Shown in pieces: positions 36,063 to 44,916 of a stretch of DNA of 64,000 nucleotides (position 1 is the stretch's first letter; each line of letters starts with the position of its first letter). A program made the position numbers and the translations under genes. The DNA lies in assembly GCA_023420085.1 (NCBI GenBank), contig JAEZWQ010000047.1, positions 36,052 through 100,051 of the forward strand. The letters run 5' to 3'. Source of the DNA: Bacillota bacterium (GTDB taxonomy: Bacteria > Bacillota > Clostridia > Lachnospirales > Lachnospiraceae). The notes below the pieces were generated by a model. It ran no database searches, was not told where the DNA came from, and saw only the letters and a program-made list of their open reading frames with translations.

Positions 36063-36978
36063 ACTCACACCCCTGATATAAGTTCCTAACCTTTAAATTA
36101 TGATCAATATAATTTAATACATCTATTTTTCTTAGACTCCACAGTGGAGCAACTAAGCTCTCTTTAATACCATCACCAGTTAAACGATGAATTACAATAT
36201 CATCTCTTAAATGAGTTATACACCAAATAATAAATTCAGCATATTCTTTCATTTCAAAAGTAGTAATTTTATTATCATTATAGATTTTTTCAAGCTTTGT
36301 ATTTTTAATTATATGTAGCAAATGTAATTTTATTCCGTGAATATTTATTTTATTCATGGCTAATAAACTTTCTTTCATATCATCTAAAGTTTCATATGGT
36401 AGTCCTAAAATTAAATGTACACAAACTTCAATATTTAATTTACTTAATTTATTAATTGCATCTAAAAATGTGTTGTACTTATATCCTCTATTTATTATTT
36501 TTGCTGTTTTATCATGAATAGTCTGTAACCCTAACTCTATCCATACTTTTTTTATTCTACTTATTTCATCAATTAAATCTAATACATCTGTATCCAAACA
36601 ATCTGGCCTTGTAGCTATGGAAATACCTACAATATCAGGATTGTTCAATGCTTCATAATAAACTTTCCTCAAATAATCTATATTTGCATAAGTATTAGTA
36701 AAAGCCTGAAAATAGGCTATATATGCACCATCATTATACTTACTTTTTATAAACTCTTTTTGATCTAATATCTGTTGTGTAACTGAATATTTCCGTTCTC
36801 CAGCATTTTCTCCTGATCCACCTTCACTGCAAAAGATACAACCACCATGAGAAACTTTACCATCTCTATTTGGGCATGTAAAACCAGCATCAATTGATAA
36901 TTTATATACTTTTTTACCAAATATTTTTTTATAATGATAATCTAAACTATAATAACGTTTATTTCCCCACTTTTTCAT
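36055..36978 (-). CDS. TIGR01212 family radical SAM protein
   Basis: A radical SAM enzyme of the YhcC/TIGR01212 family. It has the N-terminal RYYSLDYHYKKIFGKKVYKLSIDAGF signature and cluster cysteines C35, C47 and C50 (CPNRDGKVSHGGCIFC), the unusual wide first spacing of this family. ELGLQTIHDKTAKIINRGY and VHLILGLPYET follow. The substrate is unknown. It overlaps lgt by 20 bases. Confidence 0.9.
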   Translation of the reverse strand: MKKWGNKRYYSLDYHYKKIFGKKVYKLSIDAGFTCPNRDGKVSHGGCIFCSEGGSGENAGERKYSVTQQILDQKEFIKSKYNDGAYIAYFQAFTNTYANIDYLRKVYYEALNNPDIVGISIATRPDCLDTDVLDLIDEISRIKKVWIELGLQTIHDKTAKIINRGYKYNTFLDAINKLSKLNIEVCVHLILGLPYETLDDMKESLLAMNKINIHGIKLHLLHIIKNTKLEKIYNDNKITTFEMKEYAEFIIWCITHLRDDIVIHRLTGDGIKESLVAPLWSLRKIDVLNYIDHNLKVRNLYQGCEYE

Positions 36979-37819
36979 ATTTCATTCTTTTTATTAAAAT
37001 AGTAAATAGAGATATTATAAATAGTGCAATCCCCAATACCTGAGAGACAGCAAAATTCATAATTCTTAATTGATCTGTTCTTAATCCTTCTATAAAAAAT
37101 CTACCTATACCATATAAAGATAGATACCATAAGAATAATTCTCCCTTAAATCTAGTCTTTTTTCTAAATAGCATTAAAAAAGCGAATACTGCTAAATTCC
37201 ATATTGATTCATATAGGAAGGTAGGATGAACTTGTAAATATTTCTCCCCCATATACTCTACAAGCTTTGTATTAGCATCTGAATTTAAATTTCCCTGAGT
37301 TATATCTGATGCCCTTATTTGCATTGCAAAAAAGGAGTCTGTATATCCACCAAAAGCTTCTCTATTAAAAAAATTTCCCCATCTTCCAATAGCCTGTCCT
37401 AATATTAAACCTGGGCATGCAGTATCACAAATTTCTAAGAAAGACTTATTCTTATATTTGCCATAAACATATGCAGTGATGACAGCAAATATTACAGCAC
37501 CATATATAGCTAATCCTCCAGAACGAAGGTTAAATATTTTTAAAATATTATCTTTGAACTCATCCCAAGAGAAAATTACATAGTATAATCTTGCTCCAAT
37601 AAGTGATGATATAACTGCAACAACTACAAAAGATGTATAAAATTCCGGATCTTGTCCAGAAACTTTAGCATTTCTTTGAGCAATGTATAATCCAGCTAAT
37701 ATACCAATAGTAATCATTATTCCATAAATAGCAATACTGAAATTATTATATATTTTTATCTCTTTTATAAGATTATCGATATTTATTCCTAAATTAGGAA
37801 ATCTAATATCAGGCGTCAT
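36959..37819 (-). CDS. lgt: Prolipoprotein diacylglyceryl transferase
   Basis: Transfers diacylglycerol from phosphatidylglycerol to lipobox cysteines. The Lgt signature GQAIGRWGNFFNREAFGG is clear, along with the GARLYYVIFSW segment and seven hydrophobic helices. The start at ATG 37819 (MTPDIRFPNLG) matches clostridial homologues. An ATG eight codons upstream has no Shine-Dalgarno, although the AAAGG for 37819 is about 12 bases away. It follows plsY with an 11-base overlap. Confidence 0.95.
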   Translation of the reverse strand: MTPDIRFPNLGINIDNLIKEIKIYNNFSIAIYGIMITIGILAGLYIAQRNAKVSGQDPEFYTSFVVVAVISSLIGARLYYVIFSWDEFKDNILKIFNLRSGGLAIYGAVIFAVITAYVYGKYKNKSFLEICDTACPGLILGQAIGRWGNFFNREAFGGYTDSFFAMQIRASDITQGNLNSDANTKLVEYMGEKYLQVHPTFLYESIWNLAVFAFLMLFRKKTRFKGELFLWYLSLYGIGRFFIEGLRTDQLRIMNFAVSQVLGIALFIISLFTILIKRMKYEKVGK

Positions 37820-38453
37820 TTTGTGTACCAACCTTTCTTTCATTATTAGCTGCTAATCGATAAAGATTTGATCTATGCATATAAACAATTAAGCAAAATA
37901 CAATACCAGACATCAGCGTAATAATTATTACAGATTTTTGGTCTGCTATAAAAAAACCAAATGCAGATGAAATACTTATCATTGCAAAATATGAAAAACT
38001 CATTATAAGAGAACTTACACTAACATATCTAGTTATATATAATGAAGAAAAGAAAATAATAAGCCCTAATAATCCTATAAGTGGATTTATACATACCATA
38101 GCACCTGTTAGAGTTGAAACACCTTTGCCACCTTTAAACTTTAAATAAAATGGGAAACAGTGTCCTAATATAGCCCCAAACATTGCACATACTTGTAGTG
38201 CAACCCTAACATCTATTCTATTTTTAAATATAAATAAAACAATAAGTGCAGCAATAAATCCTTTCAGTGCATCAAAAAAATATGTAACTGCACCTAGAGT
38301 TTTGCCAAAATTCCTCATTGCATTAGTAGCGCCTAAGTTCCCACTTCCAAGCAATCTAAGATCTTTTTTTATTATCTTACCAATTATAAATGATGTTTGA
38401 AATAATCCAAGTATGTATCCAATAAAAATACAAATTAGTGCATTACTTAACAT
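37809..38453 (-). CDS. plsY: Glycerol-3-phosphate acyltransferase PlsY
   Basis: Makes lysophosphatidate from acyl-phosphate and glycerol-3-phosphate. The membrane protein carries the three PlsY motifs: LGSGNLGATNAMRNFGK, HCFPFYLKFKGGKGVSTLTGA, and the later conserved Glu/His-poor loop. I place the start at ATG 38453 with AAAGG 7 bases upstream; a further ATG lies in der without a Shine-Dalgarno. It overlaps der by 11 bases, the common clostridial der–plsY pairing. Confidence 0.95.
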   Translation of the reverse strand: MLSNALICIFIGYILGLFQTSFIIGKIIKKDLRLLGSGNLGATNAMRNFGKTLGAVTYFFDALKGFIAALIVLFIFKNRIDVRVALQVCAMFGAILGHCFPFYLKFKGGKGVSTLTGAMVCINPLIGLLGLIIFFSSLYITRYVSVSSLIMSFSYFAMISISSAFGFFIADQKSVIIITLMSGIVFCLIVYMHRSNLYRLAANNERKVGTQNDA

Positions 38454-39774
38454 TATCTTGCCTTTCACGTACAATAAATTTTAATCTAGTACCTCTAAAT
38501 TCAAATGCTTCTCTTATTTTATTCTCAATATATCTTGTGTATGAAAAATGCATTAAATCCTTGTCATTAACAAATATTACAAAAGTTGGTGGTTCAATCG
38601 CTACTTGCGTTGTATATAAAATCTTTAACCTCTTGCCCTTATCAGAAGGTGGCTGATTCATAATAGTAGCCTCTGTTACTATTTCATTAAGTATACCAGT
38701 CTGGATACGCATAGTTCTTGTATCTAAAATATTATCAATCATTTCAAATATTTTATTTAATCTTTGTCCTGTATATGCCGAAACATACATAATATCTGCA
38801 TAACTTAAAAATGGTAATGTTTCTCTAATTTTATCTCTAAACTTATATACAGTTTTATCATCCTTTTCTATAGCATCCCACTTATTTACAATTATTATTA
38901 TGCCTTTTCCTTCTTCATGGGCAATACCTGCAATTTTACTATCTTGAGCTGTGATTCCTTCAGTAGCATCAATAACTAAAAGTGCTACATCACAACGCTT
39001 TACAGCAGATACTGTTCGTATAATTGAGTACCTTTCTATTTCATCTTTTATCTTTTTTTGTCTTCTAAGTCCAGCTGTATCAATAAAAATATATTCTTTA
39101 TTATCATAATTAATTACAGTATCTATTGCATCTCTTGTTGTTCCTGCAATATCTGAAACGATCAATCTATCTTCGCCAAGCAATTTATTTATCATAGATG
39201 ATTTACCTACATTAGGTTTTCCTATAATGGCTATCTTAGGTCTTATATCATCTTCTTCACTCGAATGCTCTATTCCATTAAATTTATCTACAATTTTATC
39301 AAGCATATCTCCAATACCTAGCCTATTAGCTGAACTAATTGGTATAGGATCTCCAATACCTAGGTTGTAAAACTCATACACATCATTATTAAATTTATTG
39401 AAATCATCTACTTTATTGACAACTAATAAAATAGGTTTATGGCTTTTTCTAAGCATATCGGCAACACGTCCATCATCATCTTGCAAGCCTGATTTTACGT
39501 CTGTCAAGAAAACTATTACATCTGCCATATCTATTGCCATCTGTGCTTGTTCCCTCATTTGTGATAGTAATATATCCTGAGAATCTGGCTCAATTCCTCC
39601 AGTATCTATTATTATAAAATCATTATTAAGCCAATTAACATCAGCATATATCCTATCTCTTGTAACACCAGGAGTATCCTTAACAATAGCAATATTTTCT
39701 CCTGCCAATATGTTAAATAATGTTGATTTCCCAACATTAGGTCTTCCAACTATAGCAACAATAGGTTTTGACAT
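38443..39774 (-). CDS. der: Ribosome biogenesis GTPase Der (EngA)
   Basis: A GTPase with two tandem G domains needed for 50S assembly. G1 motifs GRPNVGKST (near residue 9) and GKPNVGKSS (near 185), DTPGVTRD and DIAGTTRD switch regions, NKVD and NKWD base recognition, and a C-terminal KH-like domain. At 443 residues it is full length. AGGTAATT precedes the ATG. Confidence 0.98.
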   Translation of the reverse strand: MSKPIVAIVGRPNVGKSTLFNILAGENIAIVKDTPGVTRDRIYADVNWLNNDFIIIDTGGIEPDSQDILLSQMREQAQMAIDMADVIVFLTDVKSGLQDDDGRVADMLRKSHKPILLVVNKVDDFNKFNNDVYEFYNLGIGDPIPISSANRLGIGDMLDKIVDKFNGIEHSSEEDDIRPKIAIIGKPNVGKSSMINKLLGEDRLIVSDIAGTTRDAIDTVINYDNKEYIFIDTAGLRRQKKIKDEIERYSIIRTVSAVKRCDVALLVIDATEGITAQDSKIAGIAHEEGKGIIIIVNKWDAIEKDDKTVYKFRDKIRETLPFLSYADIMYVSAYTGQRLNKIFEMIDNILDTRTMRIQTGILNEIVTEATIMNQPPSDKGKRLKILYTTQVAIEPPTFVIFVNDKDLMHFSYTRYIENKIREAFEFRGTRLKFIVRERQDNVK

Positions 39775-39780
39775 AATTAC

Positions 39781-40233
39781 CTACTTTCTAAAATTCATTT
39801 TTAATTCTCTCATAACTGCACGTTGTTGATCTTTTTTAGCTATATCTTGTCTTTTATCATACAACTTTTTACCTTTTGCAAGTCCGATTTTAACTTTGAC
39901 AAGTCCCTTATTAAAGTAAATACTTATAGGTACAATTGTGTATCCTTTTATTTTTATTTTACCAATTAACTTATTTATCTCTCTTCTATGTAATAGTAAT
40001 TTTCTTACTCTTATTGGATCTCTATTGAAAATATTACCTTTTTCATAAGGACTAATATTCATATTCATTATAAAGCATTCGTTATTTATTATCCTTACAA
40101 ATGCTTCTTTAAGGCTACACTTTCCCATTCTAAGCGATTTTACTTCTGTTCCTTTAAGTTCTATGCCGCACTCAATTTCTTCTTCAATAAAATAATCATG
40201 AAATGCTTTTTTATTGTTGGCTATCAATTTCAT
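39781..40233 (-). CDS. smpB: SsrA-binding protein
   Basis: Partner of tmRNA in trans-translation. Motifs IANNKKAFHDYFIEEEIECGIELKGTEVKSLR, FIMNMNISPYEKGN and a basic C-terminal tail (KKLYDKRQDIAKKDQQR). The start is ATG 40233 with GAGG upstream, not the TTG four codons earlier. It overlaps rnr by 23 bases, the usual rnr–smpB arrangement. No ssrA was seen in the window. Confidence 0.97.
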   Translation of the reverse strand: MKLIANNKKAFHDYFIEEEIECGIELKGTEVKSLRMGKCSLKEAFVRIINNECFIMNMNISPYEKGNIFNRDPIRVRKLLLHRREINKLIGKIKIKGYTIVPISIYFNKGLVKVKIGLAKGKKLYDKRQDIAKKDQQRAVMRELKMNFRK

Positions 40234-42154
40234 AATAATCCTCAACTAATTCAAAATCAATAGTTCTATCTTTTGATGAAACCCCTATTACTTTTACAAA
40301 AACTTCATCACCTATTTTATATTCATATCCTATAGATATTTCTCTCACAACTTTCTTATTTTCATCATAAATGAATTCACCAAATCTTATATCAGAAATA
40401 CGTACCATACCTTCAATGGTATTATCAAGTCTTATATACATACCAAATTTTGTAATGTGATCAATAATACCCTTATATATATAACCAATTTTATTTGCCA
40501 TAAATCTAGCTTTTTGATATGCAAAGTATTCCCTTTCACAATCATCAGCCCTCTTCTGATTAGCTGATATATTTTTACTTACTTCATTTAAAATAGCTTC
40601 ATAGTGTTCAATATTTATATTGTTATGAATATTTTCCTTAATAATTCTATGAATTTGTAGGTCTGCATATCTTCTAATAGGTGAAGTAAAATGAGAATAG
40701 TATCTTAATCCAAGACCAAAATGACCTGTAGCTACCGTGTCATATCTTGCTCTCATCATACTTTGTAATATAACTTCATTTACAAATGCTTCAATATTTG
40801 TATCTTTAACACTTTCTAATATAGCTCTAAATTGACCAGAATATATTTTTTCTCCAAAATGATAATTAATATTTAGATTAGTAAGTACCTTCTTTAATTC
40901 ATCTATTTTTTCATCACTTGGTTCCTCGTGAACCCTATAAATGAAGGGAATTTCTTTCCAAAAATATTCTGTCGCAACACTTTCATTAGCATAAATCATA
41001 AAATTTTCTATAATTCTATGTGCTTCTTGTCTTACAAAAGGTTTAACATCTATAGGTCTACCTTTTTCATCAAGTTTAATTTTACTTTCTTGAGTGTTAA
41101 AATCTATATTACCATTTTTTTCTCTTAAAATATCAATTTTTCGTGAAAGTTCAATGAATGTTTTTATATCATCAATAGCATCACTATATTTATTTATTAT
41201 ATCATTATCTTTATTAATTATACTTTGAATCTCTGTATATGTCATATGATAATTCACATTAATTATAGATTCAACTATATCAGATGAATAAACATTCCCT
41301 TTTTTATCTATATCCATTTGACATGTTAATGCCAATCTATCAACTTTTTCATTTAACGAACAAATACCATTTGATAATTTTTGTGGTAACATAGGTATTA
41401 CTGTATCTATTAAATAGACACTTGTAGACCTTTTATAAGCTTCCTTATCTAACTCAGATAAATATTTTACATAGTGTGTAACATCAGCTATGTGTACATA
41501 CAGCCTATATCCATTTTCGTTTTTTTCAATACTTATTGCATCATCGACATCTTTTGTATCCTCTCCATCAATAGTTATTGTTAATAAGTCTGTATAATCA
41601 ACTCTATCTTTTATCTCAGACTTCTTAACACTATCAGGTATGTCTTTTAATTCAAGATTAATTTTATCATTCCATAAGTATGGTATATTATATTTTTCAA
41701 GCAAAGATAGAATTTCAGTATCTTTTTCTCCTGGATTACCAAGAATCTTAATTATTTTTCCTTCTGCTGACATATTTTTTGTAGGATATTTTTCAATTTT
41801 TACTACTACTTTTTGCTTATTCTTTGCTTTTTTATCTTTTCCTAATGGAATAAAAATATCTTCATTGATTTTATTATCATCTGGTATTACAAAAACTGCT
41901 CTCTTAGATCTATCAACTATACCTACCAAAGTATCATTTTTTCTTTCAATTACATTAATTACTTTACCTTCTGCTTTTGATTCTAAGCTTGATGATTTTA
42001 AAATTTTTATACAAACCTTATCTCCGTGCATTGCAGTATTCTTATAGCGTGATTCAATAAATACTTCTTCATCACTATCTTCCAATCTGACAAATCCAAA
42101 TCCTTTTTTTGTTGATAAAAAAATTCCATTAAATTTTTGACCAATTTTATTCAT
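40211..42154 (-). CDS. rnr: Ribonuclease R
   Basis: A 3'-5' exoribonuclease of the RNR family: cold-shock domains at the N-terminus (KGFGFVRLEDSDEEVFI), RNB catalytic domain with the acidic cluster TIDGEDTKDVDDAIS, and a C-terminal S1 domain (GIIDHITKFGMYIRL). At 647 residues it is shorter than the usual 700–800. It begins right at the first cold-shock domain, so the N-terminal helix-turn-helix is missing. GTGAGGG precedes the ATG. Confidence 0.95.
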   Translation of the reverse strand: MNKIGQKFNGIFLSTKKGFGFVRLEDSDEEVFIESRYKNTAMHGDKVCIKILKSSSLESKAEGKVINVIERKNDTLVGIVDRSKRAVFVIPDDNKINEDIFIPLGKDKKAKNKQKVVVKIEKYPTKNMSAEGKIIKILGNPGEKDTEILSLLEKYNIPYLWNDKINLELKDIPDSVKKSEIKDRVDYTDLLTITIDGEDTKDVDDAISIEKNENGYRLYVHIADVTHYVKYLSELDKEAYKRSTSVYLIDTVIPMLPQKLSNGICSLNEKVDRLALTCQMDIDKKGNVYSSDIVESIINVNYHMTYTEIQSIINKDNDIINKYSDAIDDIKTFIELSRKIDILREKNGNIDFNTQESKIKLDEKGRPIDVKPFVRQEAHRIIENFMIYANESVATEYFWKEIPFIYRVHEEPSDEKIDELKKVLTNLNINYHFGEKIYSGQFRAILESVKDTNIEAFVNEVILQSMMRARYDTVATGHFGLGLRYYSHFTSPIRRYADLQIHRIIKENIHNNINIEHYEAILNEVSKNISANQKRADDCEREYFAYQKARFMANKIGYIYKGIIDHITKFGMYIRLDNTIEGMVRISDIRFGEFIYDENKKVVREISIGYEYKIGDEVFVKVIGVSSKDRTIDFELVEDYYEIDSQQ

Positions 42155-42167
42155 ATTCCCTCACAAT

Positions 42168-42201
42168 AATACGCCCTAAGCTATATGTCTTAGGGCGTAT
42201 T
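42168..42201 (-). other. Stem-loop between secG and rnr
   Basis: A perfect 13-bp stem with an 8-base loop begins immediately after the secG stop and ends just before the rnr Shine-Dalgarno. It lacks a T run on the minus strand. It may attenuate or mark an RNA processing site so that secG and rnr are expressed at different levels. Confidence 0.6.
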
Positions 42202-42450
42202 TTAATGAAACCATGTTGTATTTAATAATGCTATTACTATAAATAATATTACAGCAAGAATTCTTGTGCCTTTTTCCAATGCACCTTCTGCTGAACTACC
42301 TCTATGTTTGCTCCAATAGTTATCTGAAGATACTTGGCCAGAAAGCCCAGATAATCCATTAGATTTTCCCTGTTGCATAAGTATTAATGCACAAAGTATA
42401 ATTGAGTCTATAACAACTACTGCGTACAGTAAATATTTTAAAACTTGCAT
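42202..42450 (-). CDS. secG: Preprotein translocase subunit SecG
   Basis: A small protein of the SecYEG channel with two transmembrane helices (residues 5–25 and 60–80). Between them lies the SecG motif LMQQGKSNGLSGLSG. Its 82-residue length is typical. GGAGG precedes the ATG. It commonly precedes rnr and smpB in Firmicutes, as here. Confidence 0.95.
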   Translation of the reverse strand: MQVLKYLLYAVVVIDSIILCALILMQQGKSNGLSGLSGQVSSDNYWSKHRGSSAEGALEKGTRILAVILFIVIALLNTTWFH

Positions 42451-42476
42451 ATTCCCTCCAACTAAACATCTATGCT

Positions 42477-42505
42477 AGTTTAACATATTTACTAATAATT
42501 ATCAA
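42477..42505 (-). promoter_or_regulatory. Promoter for the secG–rnr–smpB–der unit
   Basis: TTGATA (42500–42505), 17 bases, TAAACT (42477–42482) on the minus strand. The −35 overlaps the stop codon of the transketolase gene upstream. Confidence 0.55.
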
Positions 42506-43440
42506 TAATTTTTGTTATTTTTTAGACTTTTTATTGTATTTACAATATAGTCAGAATCAAAATTATAGTCTTTTAATAGATAGTCTAGTGTACCAACCTG
42601 TCCAAACCTATTATTAACACCTAGTCTTACTAATTTTTTCGGACATTTTTCACTTAATAATTCAGCAATTGTGCTACCTAGCCCATTATTAATACTATGA
42701 TTTTCACATGTTATTACTACATCATCATTTTCAATTACATTCAGTACAAACTTTTCATTTAATGGCTTTATACGATGAACATCAATAACTTTGACATTTA
42801 TACCTGAGTCTTCTAATTTTTTCGCTGCTTCAATGCATTCATGTACAGCTAGTCCTGTTGCAATTAAAGTTATATTTCCTTTATCTTTTAATAAAGTAGC
42901 TCCATCTCCAATTTCATCAATACTATTATATATAGAAAATTTACCAGCTTTTCTAAATGTTCTTATATATACCAATCTTTTGTTATTGTATGAGTCCTCA
43001 AGTATTTTTTTTAATTGTAATGGATCACATACATCATATATATAAATATTAGGTATGTTTCTGATAATACCCATATCTTCAAAAGTCATATGTGTACCAC
43101 CATTATGTTCTGCACTAACACCTGCATCAGAACCTACAAGGCACGCATTACAGCCTGCATATGCAAGCGAAATAAATAATTGATCATAAGCTCTTCTTGC
43201 TATGAATTGACCAAAAGAATGTACAAATGCATATCCTCCACAAAGATTAAGACCTGATGCAATTCCAATCATATTAGCTTCCATAATGCCAACATTAATA
43301 TAGTTATTACCAAGCTTTTCTTTTAATCCGCCAGTTGACATAGATGAACTAAGATCTGCTTCAAGGGCAAATACGTTTTTATCATTTTCATAAAGTAGTT
43401 CAACTGTTTTTGCATAAACCTTCCTCATTTCTTCCATCAT
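42502..43440 (-). CDS. Transketolase, C-terminal subunit
   Basis: The pyrimidine-binding plus C-terminal half of a split transketolase (312 residues). Visible are VFALEADLSSSM, NVGIMEANMIGIASGL (the catalytic Glu region), SAEHNGGTHMTFEDMG and a C-terminal swivel domain from about 185. The start overlaps the N-subunit stop as ATGA, so the two halves are made in equal amounts. It is the last gene of the PTS sugar operon. Confidence 0.92.
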   Translation of the reverse strand: MMEEMRKVYAKTVELLYENDKNVFALEADLSSSMSTGGLKEKLGNNYINVGIMEANMIGIASGLNLCGGYAFVHSFGQFIARRAYDQLFISLAYAGCNACLVGSDAGVSAEHNGGTHMTFEDMGIIRNIPNIYIYDVCDPLQLKKILEDSYNNKRLVYIRTFRKAGKFSIYNSIDEIGDGATLLKDKGNITLIATGLAVHECIEAAKKLEDSGINVKVIDVHRIKPLNEKFVLNVIENDDVVITCENHSINNGLGSTIAELLSEKCPKKLVRLGVNNRFGQVGTLDYLLKDYNFDSDYIVNTIKSLKNNKNY

Positions 43441-44270
43441 AGCAGACCTCTTTCATGTAAGTTTTTCTCTAGATTTTTAATGAATGAATCAATTTCTTTT
43501 TTATCCTGATCATTTAATCTTAAATGATGGTTTTCATTAAGGTTTTCAATATATTCGACACCACTTCCTTTTATATTATCAAGAATAATAATATGTGGAT
43601 TCTTTAATCCTATGCATTCATCAATTGCACTAGAAATCTGATCAGTATCATTACCTTTTACTCTTTTAGTATAATAGCCAAATGACATAAATTTCTTATC
43701 TAGATCACCTAAGTCACAAATATCTTTTGTTAACCCATCTAATTGCTTTTTATTTTCATCAACAAATATAGTTATATTATCTAATTTATGATGATTGATG
43801 AATAATAAAGCTTCCCATATTTGTCCCTCATTCAACTCACCATCACCAAGTATACAATATACTCTATTTTTCATATTATTAACTTTTAAATAGTAGCCAA
43901 CACCGGCAGCAACTGACAATCCTTGCCCCAATGAACCTGTAGTCATATCTACTCCAGGAATTTTATTCCTATCTGGATGTGATGGTAAATTAGTTCCATT
44001 AGCATTTAGAGTATATAGTATATCCTTTTCAAAAAATCCCTTTAATGCTAAAGTTGCATAATAAGCTGGTCCAGCATGCCCTTTAGAAAGAATAAAATAG
44101 TCTCTATTTACATCATGCCTATTATTAATATTTACTTTTAATTTTGAATTATATAATACAGCTAAGCATTCTACGATTGATAATGATCCACCATAGTGTC
44201 CATATCCAATATTACCTAACTCTTTAAGTGTATAATATCTAATTAAATCAGCTAAATCTCTATCTTGCAT
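43437..44270 (-). CDS. Transketolase, N-terminal subunit
   Basis: The thiamine diphosphate-binding half (277 residues): LSKGHAGPAYYATLA, LPSHPDRNKIPGVDMTTGSLGQGLS and the ThDP motif GDGELNEGQIWEALLF...DENK. Split transketolases like this are common in anaerobes. It lies 1 base after deoC. Together the halves would move two-carbon units between pentose and hexose/triose phosphates. Confidence 0.93.
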   Translation of the reverse strand: MQDRDLADLIRYYTLKELGNIGYGHYGGSLSIVECLAVLYNSKLKVNINNRHDVNRDYFILSKGHAGPAYYATLALKGFFEKDILYTLNANGTNLPSHPDRNKIPGVDMTTGSLGQGLSVAAGVGYYLKVNNMKNRVYCILGDGELNEGQIWEALLFINHHKLDNITIFVDENKKQLDGLTKDICDLGDLDKKFMSFGYYTKRVKGNDTDQISSAIDECIGLKNPHIIILDNIKGSGVEYIENLNENHHLRLNDQDKKEIDSFIKNLEKNLHERGLL

Positions 44271-44271
44271 T

Positions 44272-44916
44272 TCAACCTTCTATAATTTTTCTACTTGAAC
44301 TTGCACCAATTCTATCAGCACCTGCTTCTATCATTACTTTTGCTGTATGCTGATCTTTAACTCCTCCACTAGCTTTAATCTTTATTGTGTCTTTTACAAT
44401 AGATTTTAATAGTTTAATGTCTTCCTCTGTTGCCCCACCTGTACTAAAACCGGTTGATGTTTTTACAAAATCTGCTTCACCTTTAATTACACATTCGCAT
44501 GCTTTTATTTTTTCACCCTCATTTAATAAGCATGTTTCAATTATAACCTTCAATACCCTATTTGGTCCAACTACTTTTTTGATTTGCTTTATTTCTTCAG
44601 TTACATAATCAAATTCACCATCTTTAAGCTTAGCAATATTGATAACCATGTCTATTTCATCAGCACCATTATCAATAGCATTTTTTGTTTCAAATACTTT
44701 TGTTTCAGTACTTGACTGACCAAGAGGGAATCCAATTACTGTACAAACTTTTATATCAGATCCTTCTAGTAATTCCTTAACAAACGAAGTATAGCACCCG
44801 TTAACACAAACTGAGTATGTATCCAATTCTTTTGCTTCATTAACTATATTTATAATTTCATTTTTTGTTGCATCAGCCTTTAATATAGTATGATCAATAT
44901 ATTTATTAAGCTTCAT
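44272..44916 (-). CDS. deoC: Deoxyribose-phosphate aldolase
   Basis: Cleaves 2-deoxyribose-5-phosphate to glyceraldehyde-3-phosphate and acetaldehyde. Visible are YIDHTILKADAT at the start, VLKVIIETCLL, the Schiff-base lysine in FVKTSTGFSTGGAT, and KASGGVKD. The 214 residues are family length. GGAG precedes the ATG. It overlaps the IIC gene by 11 bases, not a nucleoside operon, which suggests that the imported sugar yields deoxyribose phosphate or a related substrate. Confidence 0.95.
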   Translation of the reverse strand: MKLNKYIDHTILKADATKNEIINIVNEAKELDTYSVCVNGCYTSFVKELLEGSDIKVCTVIGFPLGQSSTETKVFETKNAIDNGADEIDMVINIAKLKDGEFDYVTEEIKQIKKVVGPNRVLKVIIETCLLNEGEKIKACECVIKGEADFVKTSTGFSTGGATEEDIKLLKSIVKDTIKIKASGGVKDQHTAKVMIEAGADRIGASSSRKIIEG

